The notes: generated by a model from the sequence alone, not told the origin. DNA of 64,000 nucleotides from an uncultured Alistipes sp. (GCA_900550925.1 URTU01000003.1:1-64000), one strand, 5' to 3'. Shown: positions 14,114 through 23,897, counted from the first letter of the stretch. Program-made: numbers and translations.

Positions 14114-17064
14114 TTAGAATGTTAAATCGAGACCGAAAGTGAATTGGCGCGACATCGGGTACTCGGCGGCGTACATGTTGCCGACGGCCTCCGGGTCGAG
14201 TCCCGAGAATTTCGTGAACGTCAGCAGGTTCTGGGCCTGGGCGTAGATTCTCACGCCGCTCAGGAAACCGGTCTTGCGCAGCAGCCCCTTCGGGAACGAA
14301 TAGCTCAGCATCAGGTTCTTCAGACGCAGGAACGAGGCATCCTCGAGCAGGCGGCTGTCGAACTCGGTGTAGACGCCGTGGCGCGGGATGTCGGTGATGT
14401 CGCCGGGCTGCTTCCAGCGGTTGAGCAGGCGCTTCGACTGGTTGTAGGAGGCGAAGCGGCCGTTCGACTCGTCGAAGTAGCGGTCGTTGTTGATCATCCA
14501 GCGGTCGGCCAGCCACGAGAACTGCGCCGAGAGCGAGAGCCCCTTCCAGCTCAGCGTCGTGCCGAAACCGCCCTGCCAGGGGGCCTCGAACGTTTTGCCG
14601 ATCATCACCTTGTCCTCGTCGCGGAGTTCGTTGGTCAGCTCGCCGTCCTTCGTGTACCAGAGGGCGTCGCCGTTGGCCGGGTTCACGCCGGCGAAGCGGT
14701 TGATGTAGAATTCGCTGACGTCGTGGCCCACGACATATTTCAGGCTCGACGACGAGAGTTCGTACTCCTGCACGCCGTTGTAGAGCTCCGTGAGCTTGTT
14801 CTTGTTGTAGGAGACGTTGGCGTTGAGCGACCACGAGAAGTTCTCCGTGGCGACGACGGCACCCGAGAGGCTGATCTCGAAACCGCGGTTCACCATGGCG
14901 CCGACGTTGTCCCAGCGGTTGCCGAAGCCGTTGTCGGAGTAGGACTTCGGAACGTACATCAGCATGTTGGTGGTCTTCTTGTTGTAGAGTTCGAAGTCGA
15001 TGTTCAGGCGGTTCCAGAATCCGAAGTGCAGACCGAGGTTGGTGGTCCACGTGGACTCCCAGCTCAGGTCTTCGTTGCCCTGCGAGGTGGGGGCGATGCC
15101 GGCCGTGCCGACATAGTCGGCTCCTCCGGAGACGAGTGCGAGGTGCTCGTAGTTGGGAATCGACGAGTTACCGGCCGTACCGGTCGAGATGTTGATCTGT
15201 GCGTTGGTCAGCCAGTCGGCGGCATCCTGCATGAAACGCTCGTTGCGCAGGTTCCACATGAAGCCGACCGATCCGAAGACGCCCCAGCGGTTCGAGGCAC
15301 CGAAACGCGACGAGGCGTCGGCGCGGACGGCGAACTCGGCGAAGTAGCGGTTGTCGTAGTTGTACTCGCCGCGGCCGAAGAACGACAGCAGTCCGTAGTC
15401 GTCGGCCGGGGTGTCCTCCCACGAGGCCGCATAGGTTCCGGTCCCGATGTTGGTCAGTTTGTTGTTGTTCTGACCGCGGGTGGTCACGCCGAACGATTCG
15501 TAGTGGTAGTTCGTACCGTCCTGACCGACCATGAAGTTGAACGAGTGCTTGTCGTTCACGTCGAACCGGTAGTTGATCGTGTTGGATACCTGGAGCGTCA
15601 GGGCGTCGGAGGTGTTGCGCGATGCGGTGCCCTGCTCGAGGTTGGGCAGGTATTCGGGCATCGACTGTCCGAATCCGGTGGCGTGCGAGAAATCGACGCT
15701 GAACTGCGACCGGATCGTCAGCCCCTCGATGGGCGTCGCCTCGGCGAAGAGCGAGGAGAGTACCTTGTATTTCTTGTAGCTCACCGGATTGTTCTCGATC
15801 CACTCGAGGGGGTTCTGGCCGTCACCCTTCCAGCTGCCGTCCTCGATCGAGGCGAGCGAGCCGTCGGAGCGGTAGGGATTCCAGTAGGGGAGCATGAACC
15901 GTGCGGCCGAGATCGGCGTGACGACGGTGTATTCGCCCGACTGGGCCAGTTCGATGTCCTGGTAGTTGAGCATCGTGTTCGTGCCGACCTTGAGCCACTT
16001 GGCGGCCCGCTGTTCGACATTGGCGCGGATCGAGTAGCGGTCGAAGGCCGAGCCGGGGGCGATACCCTCCTGGCTGTAGTAGCCGCCCGAGACGTAGTAG
16101 TTCGTGCGGTCGTTGGCGCCCGAAACGGACAACTCGTAGCTCTGGAGCATGGCCGAATCGTTGAATACGGCCTCGAGCCAGTTTACGTCGGTCTTGCTCA
16201 GCAGGTTGTAGTCCTTGCCGTCGGTCAGTCCGATCTCCTTTTCGTACTGGATGCGCTCGGAGGTGTTCATCAGGTCCCAGTTGCCGTGGGCGATCTGCGA
16301 GAAACCGAGCTGCATGCGGTAGTTGATGACCGGATGGTCGTTCATGCGGCCGCGCTTGGTGGTGATGACCACCACGCCGTTGGCCGCGCGGGCTCCGTAG
16401 ATCGAGGTCGAGGCGGCGTCCTTGAGTACCGAGAGGTTCTCGATGTCGGCCGGGTTGATCATGTTGAAGTCCGAGCTGGAGATCACCACGCCGTCGAGGA
16501 CGAAGAGCGGTTCGGTGCCCGAGTTGATCGAGTTCGTACCGCGGATGGTCATGATGGTCGCCTCGCTGGGCTCACCCGAGTTGGAGAGTACCGTGAGGCC
16601 CGGGACCTGACCCTGCAGCGCCTGGTCAAATGCGGCCGTCGGGGTGCTTTCGATCTTTTCGGCCTTGACGGTCGATACCGATCCGGCGATGGTGCCCTTC
16701 TTGCGCACGCCGTAGGCGATGACGACCACATCCTCGAGAGCCTGCGAGTCGCTTTGCATCTCGAGGTTGAAGGTCACGTGTGTTTGTCCTTCGGGAACGA
16801 CGTACTCGACCGGCTTGTAGCCGATGTACTGGAAGATGAGTGTGGTGCCGGGGGCAACCTCGATGGAGTAGCTTCCGTCGGCAAGGGTCGAAACGCCGGT
16901 CGCCGATCCGGAAATCACGTTCACCCCGATCAGGGGCTGTTTGTCTTCAGCCGAGGTGACTACGCCACTGACGGTGACGGTCTCCCCCCCCCCCTTGACG
17001 GGGTTGCAAAAGACAGCGCGCTGAAACATAGCGCGAGAATAGTGAGTAGAATTGTTTTTTGCAT
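14114..17064 (-). CDS. susC: SusC/RagA TonB-linked outer membrane transporter, interrupted at a poly-G tract
   Basis: The mature protein is a full SusC. It has a carboxypeptidase-like regulatory domain (VTVSGVVTSAEDKQPLIGVNV), a plug (QALQGQVPGLTVLSNSG, TIMTIRGTNSI, EPLFVLDGVV) and a C-terminal barrel ending FTFGLDLTF. The promoter fixes the start at the ATG at 17064, which gives a good signal peptide (MQKTILLTILALCFSALSFA). This frame runs into 11 G residues at 16984-16994, shifts, and stops at 16960-16962 after 34 codons. The mature part lies in another frame, which needs 9 or 12 G residues to join. The longer in-frame start at 17137 would lie upstream of the predicted transcription start and has no signal peptide. 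The gene is therefore phase-OFF, or the tract length is an assembly error. It heads a nine-gene operon, so polarity could silence the rest. Confidence 0.9.
16984..16994 (-). repeat. 11-G homopolymer in the susC signal-peptide region
   Basis: Eleven C on the plus strand are eleven G on the coding strand. The tract sits exactly between the signal-peptide reading frame and the mature SusC frame. Tracts of 9 or 12 join the frames; 10 and 11 do not. Confidence 0.9.
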
Positions 17065-17088
17065 AAGGAAAAGACTTTCTTACCGTTG

Positions 17089-17119
17089 CAAAGGTATGAA
17101 ATTTAATTGTGTGCACAAA
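17089..17119 (-). promoter_or_regulatory. Promoter of the susC operon
   Basis: -33 TTTG (17116-17119) and -7 TACCTTTG (17089-17096) on the minus strand have a 19-nt spacer, an exact consensus match. Initiation near 17082 leaves about 18 nt before the ATG at 17064. Confidence 0.8.
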
Positions 17120-17937
17120 TAGGCTTTTTGTAGCCAAACTGTAAGCCGTCAGGACTTTAAAGGTGTCTTTTCGATGGTGTCGGCCGGATTTGTTTACTTG
17201 TATCGGACTGACTATAAGGTTTGTTTATTCTGGTTTCTGTTTTAACCGACCGTTGAACCCGGGCTGTTTTGCTATTTTTTAAATAAACCCTCTTTCGGCC
17301 CTCCCCTGGCGGGTTGTCTGGAATGCCTGGCTGTTCATTATTTGCCATTTTTTGTTTATCGACCCGGTTTTATTAAGCGTTTTATTGGTGTGTCGGGTTT
17401 TTAAATTTTTAAAATTTATCAAACATTCAGGTTTTAACATGGATATTAAAAAATGACGATTTGCCTGAAAATATTTTGATTTTTGCAATGGTTTTCCTGG
17501 TTTTTGGTGAAGCTTGTTTCTGTTTGTAGTTAAAATGACATATTTATGTAACAGTTTGGAAAAGCCGTAAAGTGTTCTAAATGGAGGAAAATGCAGCGAC
17601 AATATTCAGCTAAAACGGGAAATTTTGTACTGAAAGAGAAGTTTTGTACTTTGTTTTGATTCCGATTTGAAATCAAAATTGCCTGTAAAAATATATAATG
17701 TAATGCGAACCTGCTCGTAATGCGCTCTAAGGCCGTTTTGACTCTGCGCGGCCTGTCTCCGAAAACGGATGCATGATGATGAATTGAAATGAACCGGATT
17801 GGACTGGACTGAATATTCGGAGGACGCAAAATGTTCCATGCACTTGAGCCTGCCGCGTGGTGAGGCCCCGGCTATGCGGCATTTTTGTTCGAACAAGGAT
17901 GGTTTCGAAGGAGGGGGATTGCTTGAGGTCCGAATGC
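17120..17937. other. Gene-free AT-rich spacer upstream of susC
   Basis: About 800 nt contain no convincing gene. Short reading frames exist on both strands, but their translations are low-complexity and lack start context. The DNA is distinctly AT-rich with many T runs. No sigma/anti-sigma pair or hybrid two-component regulator, often found beside susC, is present here. Confidence 0.6.
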
Positions 17938-17967
17938 AAAAAAGGAAGAGCCTAGGCTCTTCCTTTT
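17938..17967 (-). terminator. Terminator after tRNA-Thr
   Basis: A 13-bp perfect stem (17940-17952 with 17955-17967) with a 2-nt centre is followed by a T-run on the minus strand. It begins only 4 nt beyond the 3' end of the tRNA. Confidence 0.8.
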
Positions 17968-17970
17968 CTG

Positions 17971-18042
<72 letters not shown>

Positions 18043-18063
18043 AGTTTTCTCCGTTGAGTGGTG

Positions 18064-18095
18064 CAAAAGTACACAAGAAAAATGAAAAGACCAAA
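18064..18095 (-). promoter_or_regulatory. Promoter of tRNA-Thr
   Basis: -33 TTTG (18092-18095) and -7 TACTTTTG (18064-18071) on the minus strand have a 20-nt spacer, 22 nt upstream of the tRNA 5' end. Confidence 0.75.
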
Positions 18096-18155
18096 AAAAT
18101 GTGCATTTTTCACAAAAAATTTCTACCTTTACATACGAATCATAACACAAACCAG

Positions 18156-19106
18156 ATGAAACGCATCCTAATTGTTGGCGCCGGCGGCCAGATTGGCTCC
18201 GAATTGACAGTCTACCTGCGCAGTATTTATGGCGGTCACAACGTGGTGGCCACCGACATGCGCGAATGCAAAGCCCTGGGGGAGGACGGCCCCTTCGAGG
18301 TGCTCAACGCCCTCGATGCAACGGCAATGGCTTCGGTTGTGGCCCGTCACCACGTCGATACGATCTTCAACCTCGTGGCCCTGCTTTCGGCTGTCGGGGA
18401 GCGTAACCCGCAGATGGCCTGGCAGGTCAATATGGGTGCGCTGAACAACTCGCTCGAGGTGGCGCGTCAGCACCACTGCGCGCTCTTTACGCCGAGCTCG
18501 ATCGGCGCCTTCGGGCCCACTTCGCCCAAGGACAAGACGCCGCAGGACACCATCATGCAGCCCACGACGATCTACGGCGTCTGCAAGGTGACCGGAGAGC
18601 TGTTGAGCAACTACTACCACCACAAGTTCGGGGTCGATACCCGTTCGGTGCGTTTCCCGGGCATCATCTCGAACGTGACGCTCCCGGGCGGCGGTACGAC
18701 CGATTACGCTGTGGAGATCTACTACGAGGCGATCCGTTCGGGCCGTTTCACCTGTCCGGTTCCCTCCGACGTCTATATGGACATGATCTACATGCCCGAT
18801 GCGCTGCGCGCCTGCGTGGAGCTAATGGAGGCCGACCCGGCGAAACTCGTGCACCGCAACAGCTTCAACCTCGCGTCGATGAGCTTCACTCCCGAAATCA
18901 TCTGCGCAGAGATCAAGAAGCGCCTGCCCGACTTCACGATGGATTACGACATCGATCCGGTGAAGAAGGAGATTGCCGAGAGCTGGCCCAATTCGCTCGA
19001 TGACACCTGCGCCCGCGAGGAGTGGGGCTGGAAACCTGAATGGGACCTCTCGCGCATGACGGACGACATGCTGGCGCATATCCGCACCAAGTTGGGCAAG
19101 AACTGA
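18156..19106 (+). CDS. tdh: L-threonine 3-dehydrogenase (NAD-dependent, SDR/epimerase type)
   Basis: The 316-residue protein is an extended short-chain dehydrogenase with the nucleotide-binding GAGGQIGSE at residues 8-16. The catalytic Tyr140 and Lys144 lie in IYGVCK, after Ser114-Ser115 in PSSIGAFGP. The combination of SSIGAFGP, TIYGVCKVTGE and RFPGII is typical of the epimerase-like threonine dehydrogenases of Bacteroidetes rather than of sugar epimerases. It oxidises L-threonine to 2-amino-3-ketobutyrate in the cytosol. The true start is the ATG at 18156; the longer reading frame runs back through the tRNA gene. The start lies 114 nt from the divergent tRNA-Thr gene. Confidence 0.85.
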   Translation: MKRILIVGAGGQIGSELTVYLRSIYGGHNVVATDMRECKALGEDGPFEVLNALDATAMASVVARHHVDTIFNLVALLSAVGERNPQMAWQVNMGALNNSLEVARQHHCALFTPSSIGAFGPTSPKDKTPQDTIMQPTTIYGVCKVTGELLSNYYHHKFGVDTRSVRFPGIISNVTLPGGGTTDYAVEIYYEAIRSGRFTCPVPSDVYMDMIYMPDALRACVELMEADPAKLVHRNSFNLASMSFTPEIICAEIKKRLPDFTMDYDIDPVKKEIAESWPNSLDDTCAREEWGWKPEWDLSRMTDDMLAHIRTKLGKN

Positions 19107-19132
19107 TCCTTCGCCCGGCCGATGAAAGAGTG

Positions 19133-19175
19133 AACGGTCGTCGGGGCAGGATTTTTGCTCCGACGGCCGTTTTGT
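19133..19175 (+). terminator. Terminator after tdh
   Basis: A 12-bp stem with one G-U pair (19133-19144 with 19160-19171) is followed by TTTTG, 27 nt after the tdh stop. Confidence 0.7.
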
Positions 19176-19195
19176 ATGCATAAAGATGGAAAACC

Positions 19196-20176
19196 ATGAA
19201 ACGGATTGTTCGAATCTCCGTGGCCGCCGTGCTGGTTGTTGCGGCGGTGCTTCTGGGCGGGAGCTTCTACATGCTCTCCTATTCGCTCCGGCCCGACCGG
19301 GTGATGGCCGAGAAGAATGCCGATTCCTATAAATATATGTATGAGGAGTATCCCTTTCTTGAGCCGTGGGTGGACAGCCTGACCCGTGCGGGCGCCCTGC
19401 GCGATACGACGATCTGCGATCCCGACGGGCTGCGGCTTCATGCCATCTATGCCGCGGCGCCCCGCCCGACGGACCGCACGGCCGTGATCGTGCACGGATA
19501 TACGGACAACGCCGTGCGGATGCTCATGATCGGCTACTTGTACAACCACGACCTGGGCTATAACATCCTGCTGCCCGATCTGCACTACCACGGCCGGAGC
19601 GAGGGCCGGGCCATCCGCATGGGGTGGCTCGACCGGCTCGACGTGCTGCGGTGGATGGATGTGGCCAACGAACTCTTCGGCGGGCATACGCAGATGGTCG
19701 TCCACGGTATCTCGATGGGGGCCGCCACGACGATGATGGTCTCGGGCGAGGAGCAGCGCCCCTATGTGAAGTGCTTTGTCGAGGACTGCGGCTACACGAG
19801 TGTCTGGGACGAGTTCCGCAAGGAGCTCAAGGAGCAGTTCTCTTTGCCGGCCTTCCCGCTGCTCCATGCCGCCAGCCGGCTGTGCGACCTGAAGTACGGT
19901 TGGAACTTCCGCGAGGCTTCGGCGCTCGGACAGGTGGCCAAATGCCGCCTGCCGATGCTCTTCATCCACGGCGATGCCGACGACTATGTCCCGACCTGGA
20001 TGGTCTACCCGCTCTATGAGGCCAAACCGGGGGAGAAGGAGTTGTGGGTGGTTCCCGGGGCCGCGCATGCGATGTCCTATCGGGACAATCCGGAGGAGTA
20101 TACGCGCCGTGTGGGCGAGTTTGTCGGGAGGTACATCGGAACGCAAGGCGGAGAGGACGATGGAGCGGGAGCGTGA
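19196..20176 (+). CDS. Alpha/beta hydrolase with N-terminal membrane anchor
   Basis: The 326-residue protein has one N-terminal hydrophobic segment (residues about 8-28) as anchor or uncleaved signal. The hydrolase fold follows: VIVHGYTDNAVRM (oxyanion region), the nucleophile elbow GISMG, LFIHGDADDYVP (catalytic Asp region) and PGAAHAMSY (catalytic His). It resembles the YqkD/BAAT-like hydrolases often annotated as membrane-attached lysophospholipase-type enzymes. The substrate cannot be told. The downstream Cys-rich gene overlaps its 3' end by 17 nt, so the two are probably cotranscribed. Confidence 0.85.
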   Translation: MKRIVRISVAAVLVVAAVLLGGSFYMLSYSLRPDRVMAEKNADSYKYMYEEYPFLEPWVDSLTRAGALRDTTICDPDGLRLHAIYAAAPRPTDRTAVIVHGYTDNAVRMLMIGYLYNHDLGYNILLPDLHYHGRSEGRAIRMGWLDRLDVLRWMDVANELFGGHTQMVVHGISMGAATTMMVSGEEQRPYVKCFVEDCGYTSVWDEFRKELKEQFSLPAFPLLHAASRLCDLKYGWNFREASALGQVAKCRLPMLFIHGDADDYVPTWMVYPLYEAKPGEKELWVVPGAAHAMSYRDNPEEYTRRVGEFVGRYIGTQGGEDDGAGA

Positions 20177-20612
20177 ATACGAAGGGCGTCTGACGGCGTT
20201 TTACAGGACACTGGAGGAGGCGATCGGCCGGCTTCCGGCCGAGGTGCGGGCCTCGCTCTACCGTCCCTGTGCTGCGGAGTGCGTGCGGGGCGATGTGCTG
20301 CAGGAGATGCGGCGGCAGTTCGAGGAGTGCGGTTGCGATCTCGACCGGCAGTATGCCCGGTACGGGCGGACGCCTTATTTCTTCGCCGACGTCATCGAAC
20401 CGGGGCGGGTGTACGAGATCGGTTATCCGCGGTGTCTGTGCCCGCAGGTCGCTGCGGGGTTCACCGATGCTCCGACCCACTGCGAGTGTTCGCGGGAGAG
20501 CATCCTCTTTGTGCTGCAGGATCTGCTCCCCGGCCGTGACATCTGTGTGGAATGCCTCGGGACCGTCCTGTCGGGCTGCCCGGAGTGCCGTTTTCGGGTC
20601 GAGGTCGGGTAG
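20160..20612 (+). CDS. Cys-rich V4R/DUF6144-like protein
   Basis: The ATG at 20160 overlaps the end of the hydrolase gene and gives 150 residues. Twelve cysteines occur in pairs: 37/41, 57/59, 92/94, 108/110, 129/132 and 140/143. The C-terminal part (YPRCLCP, HCECSRESILFVLQDLL, then ETVL-like LGTVLSGCPECRFRVEV) resembles the DUF6144 and 4-vinyl-reductase-like small-molecule or metal-binding fold. There is no signal peptide, so it is cytosolic. The cysteine pairs suggest metal or Fe-S binding (inference). Family naming is from memory of the ECSR...CRF pattern and is tentative. Its role next to the hydrolase is unknown. Confidence 0.6.
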   Translation: MEREREYEGRLTAFYRTLEEAIGRLPAEVRASLYRPCAAECVRGDVLQEMRRQFEECGCDLDRQYARYGRTPYFFADVIEPGRVYEIGYPRCLCPQVAAGFTDAPTHCECSRESILFVLQDLLPGRDICVECLGTVLSGCPECRFRVEVG

Positions 20613-20740
20613 GATGACCGGGGCAGCTTCGTCTGCGGCGGTCTTCTTCCGGAGACTCGGGCGCCGGCCCCGGGCTGAATCCGGTGCGTGGAGGTTGCAC
20701 GGTGGGCTCGGGAACCCTCCCGGGGAAGGAGATACGACAA

Positions 20741-20777
20741 AAAACCGGAGGTTCTCCTCAAGGGAACCTCCGGTTTT
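20741..20777. terminator. Bidirectional terminator between the Cys-rich gene and aldolase
   Basis: A 14-bp stem (20741-20754 with 20764-20777) has an A-run on one side and a T-run on the other. It lies 21 nt beyond the aldolase stop (minus strand) and 128 nt after the plus-strand gene. Confidence 0.8.
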
Positions 20778-20797
20778 CGTTTGTCGGGATCGCTCGA

Positions 20798-21799
20798 TTA
20801 TTCGGCCTTGCCGTCCGAACCGAGAACCTCCTTGATCTTGTGGATGTAGAGCTTCTTCATGTTGTCGCGAGCCGGGCCCAGGTACTTGCGCGGGTCGAAC
20901 TCTGCGGGCTTCGTGGCGAAGACCTCGCGGATGGCGGCCGTCATGGCAAGACGCGAGTCGGAGTCGATGTTGATCTTGCAGACAGCGCTCTTGGCAGCCT
21001 GGCGCAGCTCCTCCTCGGGAATACCTACGGCAGCCTTCAGTGCACCGCCGTACTTGTTGATCGTATCGACCTCCTCCTGGGGAACCGACGACGATCCGTG
21101 GAGCACGATGGGGAAGCCCGGAAGCTCCTTCTCGATGGCTGCGAGCACGTCGAATGCCAGGGGGGGCGGAACCAGACGGCCCGTCTTGGGATCTACGGTA
21201 CACTGCTCCGGCGTGAACTTGTAGGCGCCGTGCGACGTACCGATCGAGATGGCCAGCGAATCGACGCCGGTCTTCGTGACGAAATCAACGACCTCCTCGG
21301 GCTTGGTGTAGTGGCTCTCCTCGGCGGCAACCTCGTCCTCGACGCCGGCCAGCACGCCCAGCTCGCCCTCGACCGTCACGTCGAACTGGTGAGCGTATTC
21401 AACGACCTTCTTCGTCAGGGCGACGTTCTCGTCGTAGGGAAGCGACGAACCGTCGATCATCACCGACGAGAAGCCCATATCGACGCAGCTCTTGCAGAGT
21501 TCGAACGAATCTCCGTGGTCGAGGTGCAGCACGATCTGGGGCTTTGCCCAGCCCAGCTCCTTGGCATACTCCACGGCGCCTTCGGCCATGTAGCGCAGCA
21601 GGGTCTGGTTGGCGTAGTTGCGCGCACCCTTCGATACCTGGAGGATTACCGGCGACTTGGTCTCGGCAGCGGCCTGGATGATGGCCTGAAGCTGCTCCAT
21701 GTTGTTGAAGTTGAATGCCGGAACGGCGTAGCCGCCCTTGATGGCCTTGGCGAACATCTCGCGGGTGTTCACGAGGCCCAACTCTTTGTAGGATACCAT
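20798..21799 (-). CDS. fba: Class II fructose-1,6-bisphosphate aldolase
   Basis: The 333-residue protein carries GGYAVPAFNFNNMEQLQAI at residues 22-40, the zinc-site region HLDHGDSFE, the EGELG motif and SIGTSHGAYKF. These are signatures of zinc-dependent class II aldolases. It cleaves fructose-1,6-bisphosphate into dihydroxyacetone phosphate and glyceraldehyde-3-phosphate in glycolysis and gluconeogenesis. Codon use is strongly biased to GC-ending codons, as expected for a highly expressed gene. It is monocistronic, with a -7 box upstream and a terminator downstream. Confidence 0.95.
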   Translation of the reverse strand: MVSYKELGLVNTREMFAKAIKGGYAVPAFNFNNMEQLQAIIQAAAETKSPVILQVSKGARNYANQTLLRYMAEGAVEYAKELGWAKPQIVLHLDHGDSFELCKSCVDMGFSSVMIDGSSLPYDENVALTKKVVEYAHQFDVTVEGELGVLAGVEDEVAAEESHYTKPEEVVDFVTKTGVDSLAISIGTSHGAYKFTPEQCTVDPKTGRLVPPPLAFDVLAAIEKELPGFPIVLHGSSSVPQEEVDTINKYGGALKAAVGIPEEELRQAAKSAVCKINIDSDSRLAMTAAIREVFATKPAEFDPRKYLGPARDNMKKLYIHKIKEVLGSDGKAE

Positions 21800-21844
21800 A
21801 CTTTTAAATATTAAGAAAAATTCGAAAATTCTCGATTAACCGCG

Positions 21845-21852
21845 CAAATTTA
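21845..21852 (-). promoter_or_regulatory. Candidate -7 box for fba
   Basis: TAAATTTG on the minus strand, 45 nt upstream of the aldolase start, matches TAnnTTTG. No clear -33 TTTG at 19-21 nt. Confidence 0.45.
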
Positions 21853-22056
21853 CGAAAAAACCGGATATCATGCGTCTTTATTGCAAAAAAAATGAAACAG
21901 TCGTCTCGGATGCCTGCAAGGGACTGCGGCCGACCCCATTGCAGCCGCATGCCGTGCCGGGGCATACGGGGCGGACGGCCGCGTCTTTCCCTTTGCGCGG
22001 AATGCAGTTGCGGGCTTCGGTCCTTCGTGTGTTAAAAAAATAACAAACCGGAGGGA

Positions 22057-22091
22057 TTTGTTGTGCAATCGGAGAGTTTTTTGTAAATTTG
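22057..22091 (+). promoter_or_regulatory. Promoter of the fumarase gene
   Basis: -7 TAAATTTG lies at 22084-22091. The -33 region is TTTGTTG at 22057-22063, with the inner TTG 20 nt from the -7 box. It is 87 nt upstream of the ATG at 22178. Confidence 0.6.
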
Positions 22092-22177
22092 CGAGGAATT
22101 TCGGATTGCCGGGCCGGCCTCGGGCGCGCCCCTTCCGACCAAAGACCGGATACATAAACACACAAACATACACGATC

Positions 22178-23791
22178 ATGGCAGATTTCATTTATCAGGA
22201 GCCGTTCCCGATTCAGGAGGACAAAACGAAGTACCGTCTTTTGACGAAGGATTACGTGAAGGTCGTCGAGTGCGACGGACGCAAGATCTTGAAGGTGGAT
22301 CCCGCGGGCCTCGAGTTGCTGTCGAAGGCCGCATACAGCGATGTGTCGTTCTACCTGCGTGCGGCGCACCTGCAGAAACTGCGCAACATCCTTGATGATC
22401 CCGAGGCTACGGACAACGACAAGTTCGTGGCCTACACGATGCTGTTGAACCAGTGCGTGGCCGCCGAGGGCGAGTTGCCGACCTGCCAGGACACCGGCAC
22501 GGCCATCTGCATTGCCCACAAGGGCGAGGATGTCTGGACGGGCGCCGACGATGCCGAGTGCATCGCAAAAGGTGTCTACGAGACCTATAAGGAGCGCAAC
22601 CTGCGCTATTCGCAGGTCGTGCCCTTCACGATGATCGACGAGAAGAACTCGGGCACGAACCTCCCGGCGCAGATCGACATCTACGGCGGCAAGCCCGGCA
22701 TGGAGTACGAGTTCCTCTTCATCACCAAGGGCGGCGGCTCGGCCAACAAGACCTTCCTCTACCAGCAGACCAAGGCGCTGCTGAACGAGGAGTCGCTCAC
22801 GAAGTTCATCCAGCAGCACATCTTCGACCTCGGCACGTCGGCCTGCCCGCCCTACCACCTGGCCATCTGCATCGGCGGCACGTCGGCCGAGATGTGTCTC
22901 TCGACCGTCAAGAAGGCCTCGGCCGGATACCTCGACGCTCTCCCGACTTCGGGAAACGAAGGCGGACGATATTTCCGAGACCTGGAGTGGGAAAAGAAGG
23001 TGCTCGATATCTGCCGCAAGAGCGGTGTCGGCGCACAGTTCGGAGGAAAATACCTCGTACACGACGTCCGCGTGATCCGCGGCCCGCGACATGCCGCTTC
23101 GTGCCCCGTAGGTATCGGCGTAAGCTGCTCGGCCGACCGTAACATCAAGGCTAAGATCACCGAGGATGGCATCTTCATCGAAAAACTCGAGAAGAACCCC
23201 GCCCGCTTCCTGCCCAAAGAGGCTCCCGCAATGTCACCGGCCGTCGAGATCGACCTCGACGAGGGTATGGACAAGGTGCTCGCCACGCTGACCAAATACC
23301 CGATCAAGACCCGACTCAACATCAAGGGTACCCTGATCGTGGCCCGAGACATCGCACACGCCCGAATCAAGCAGATGCTCGACGAAGGAAAACCGATGCC
23401 CGAATACTTCCGCAAGCATCCGGTTTACTACGCCGGTCCGGCAAAGACACCGCAGGGTATGCCTTCGGGCAGCTTCGGCCCAACCACCGCCGGACGTATG
23501 GACCCCTATGTAGACCTGTTCCAGTCGCACGGCGGCTCGATGGTGATGGTCGCCAAGGGCAACCGTTCGCAGGAGGTTACCGACGCCTGCAAGAAGCACG
23601 GCGGTTTCTACCTCGGCTCGATCGGCGGCCCGGCAGCAATCCTCGCCAAAAACAGCATCAAGAGCGTCGAAGTGGTCGACTTCCCCGAACTGGGAATGGA
23701 GGCCGTGCGAAAGATTTATGTCGAGAACTTCCCTGCCTTCATCATCGTCGATGACAAGGGCAACGACTTCTTCGCCGACTTCAAGCACTAA
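22178..23791 (+). CDS. fumA: Class I (Fe-S) fumarate hydratase
   Basis: The start was placed at the ATG at 22178 ([12 protein letters not shown]), downstream of the promoter, giving 537 residues. This is the usual length of the fused alpha-beta class I enzyme. Fe-S-domain motifs include [13 protein letters not shown] and the later [19 protein letters not shown]; the C-terminal beta domain has [12 protein letters not shown]. It interconverts fumarate and malate using an oxygen-sensitive 4Fe-4S cluster, in the reductive branch of the TCA cycle that feeds succinate formation in these anaerobes. Third-position base choice changes along the gene: G-rich in the first part and C/A-rich in the last third. 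Confidence 0.93.
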   Translation: MADFIYQEPFPIQEDKTKYRLLTKDYVKVVECDGRKILKVDPAGLELLSKAAYSDVSFYLRAAHLQKLRNILDDPEATDNDKFVAYTMLLNQCVAAEGELPTCQDTGTAICIAHKGEDVWTGADDAECIAKGVYETYKERNLRYSQVVPFTMIDEKNSGTNLPAQIDIYGGKPGMEYEFLFITKGGGSANKTFLYQQTKALLNEESLTKFIQQHIFDLGTSACPPYHLAICIGGTSAEMCLSTVKKASAGYLDALPTSGNEGGRYFRDLEWEKKVLDICRKSGVGAQFGGKYLVHDVRVIRGPRHAASCPVGIGVSCSADRNIKAKITEDGIFIEKLEKNPARFLPKEAPAMSPAVEIDLDEGMDKVLATLTKYPIKTRLNIKGTLIVARDIAHARIKQMLDEGKPMPEYFRKHPVYYAGPAKTPQGMPSGSFGPTTAGRMDPYVDLFQSHGGSMVMVAKGNRSQEVTDACKKHGGFYLGSIGGPAAILAKNSIKSVEVVDFPELGMEAVRKIYVENFPAFIIVDDKGNDFFADFKH

Positions 23792-23853
23792 GCACAAAAC
23801 TGGTGACGGCCGTCATTCCGTGGCGGCCGTTCGCCACATTCGAAGGCTCGCTT

Positions 23854-23862
23854 CCCCCCCCC
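23854..23862 (+). repeat. 9-C homopolymer in an intergenic spacer
   Basis: Nine consecutive C residues lie 63 nt after the fumarase stop and upstream of its terminator. No start or promoter lies close by, so an effect on expression is unclear. Confidence 0.8.
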
Positions 23863-23897
23863 GCAGAAGCAGGCGGAACGGGCCGATAATCCACAAG

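Noticed and set aside
14144..17122. A 992-codon open frame on the plus strand antisense to susC
   Set aside because: It follows from high GC and strong codon bias on the opposite strand. The translation has no motif and mirrors SusC codons. The SusC frame has full domain structure.
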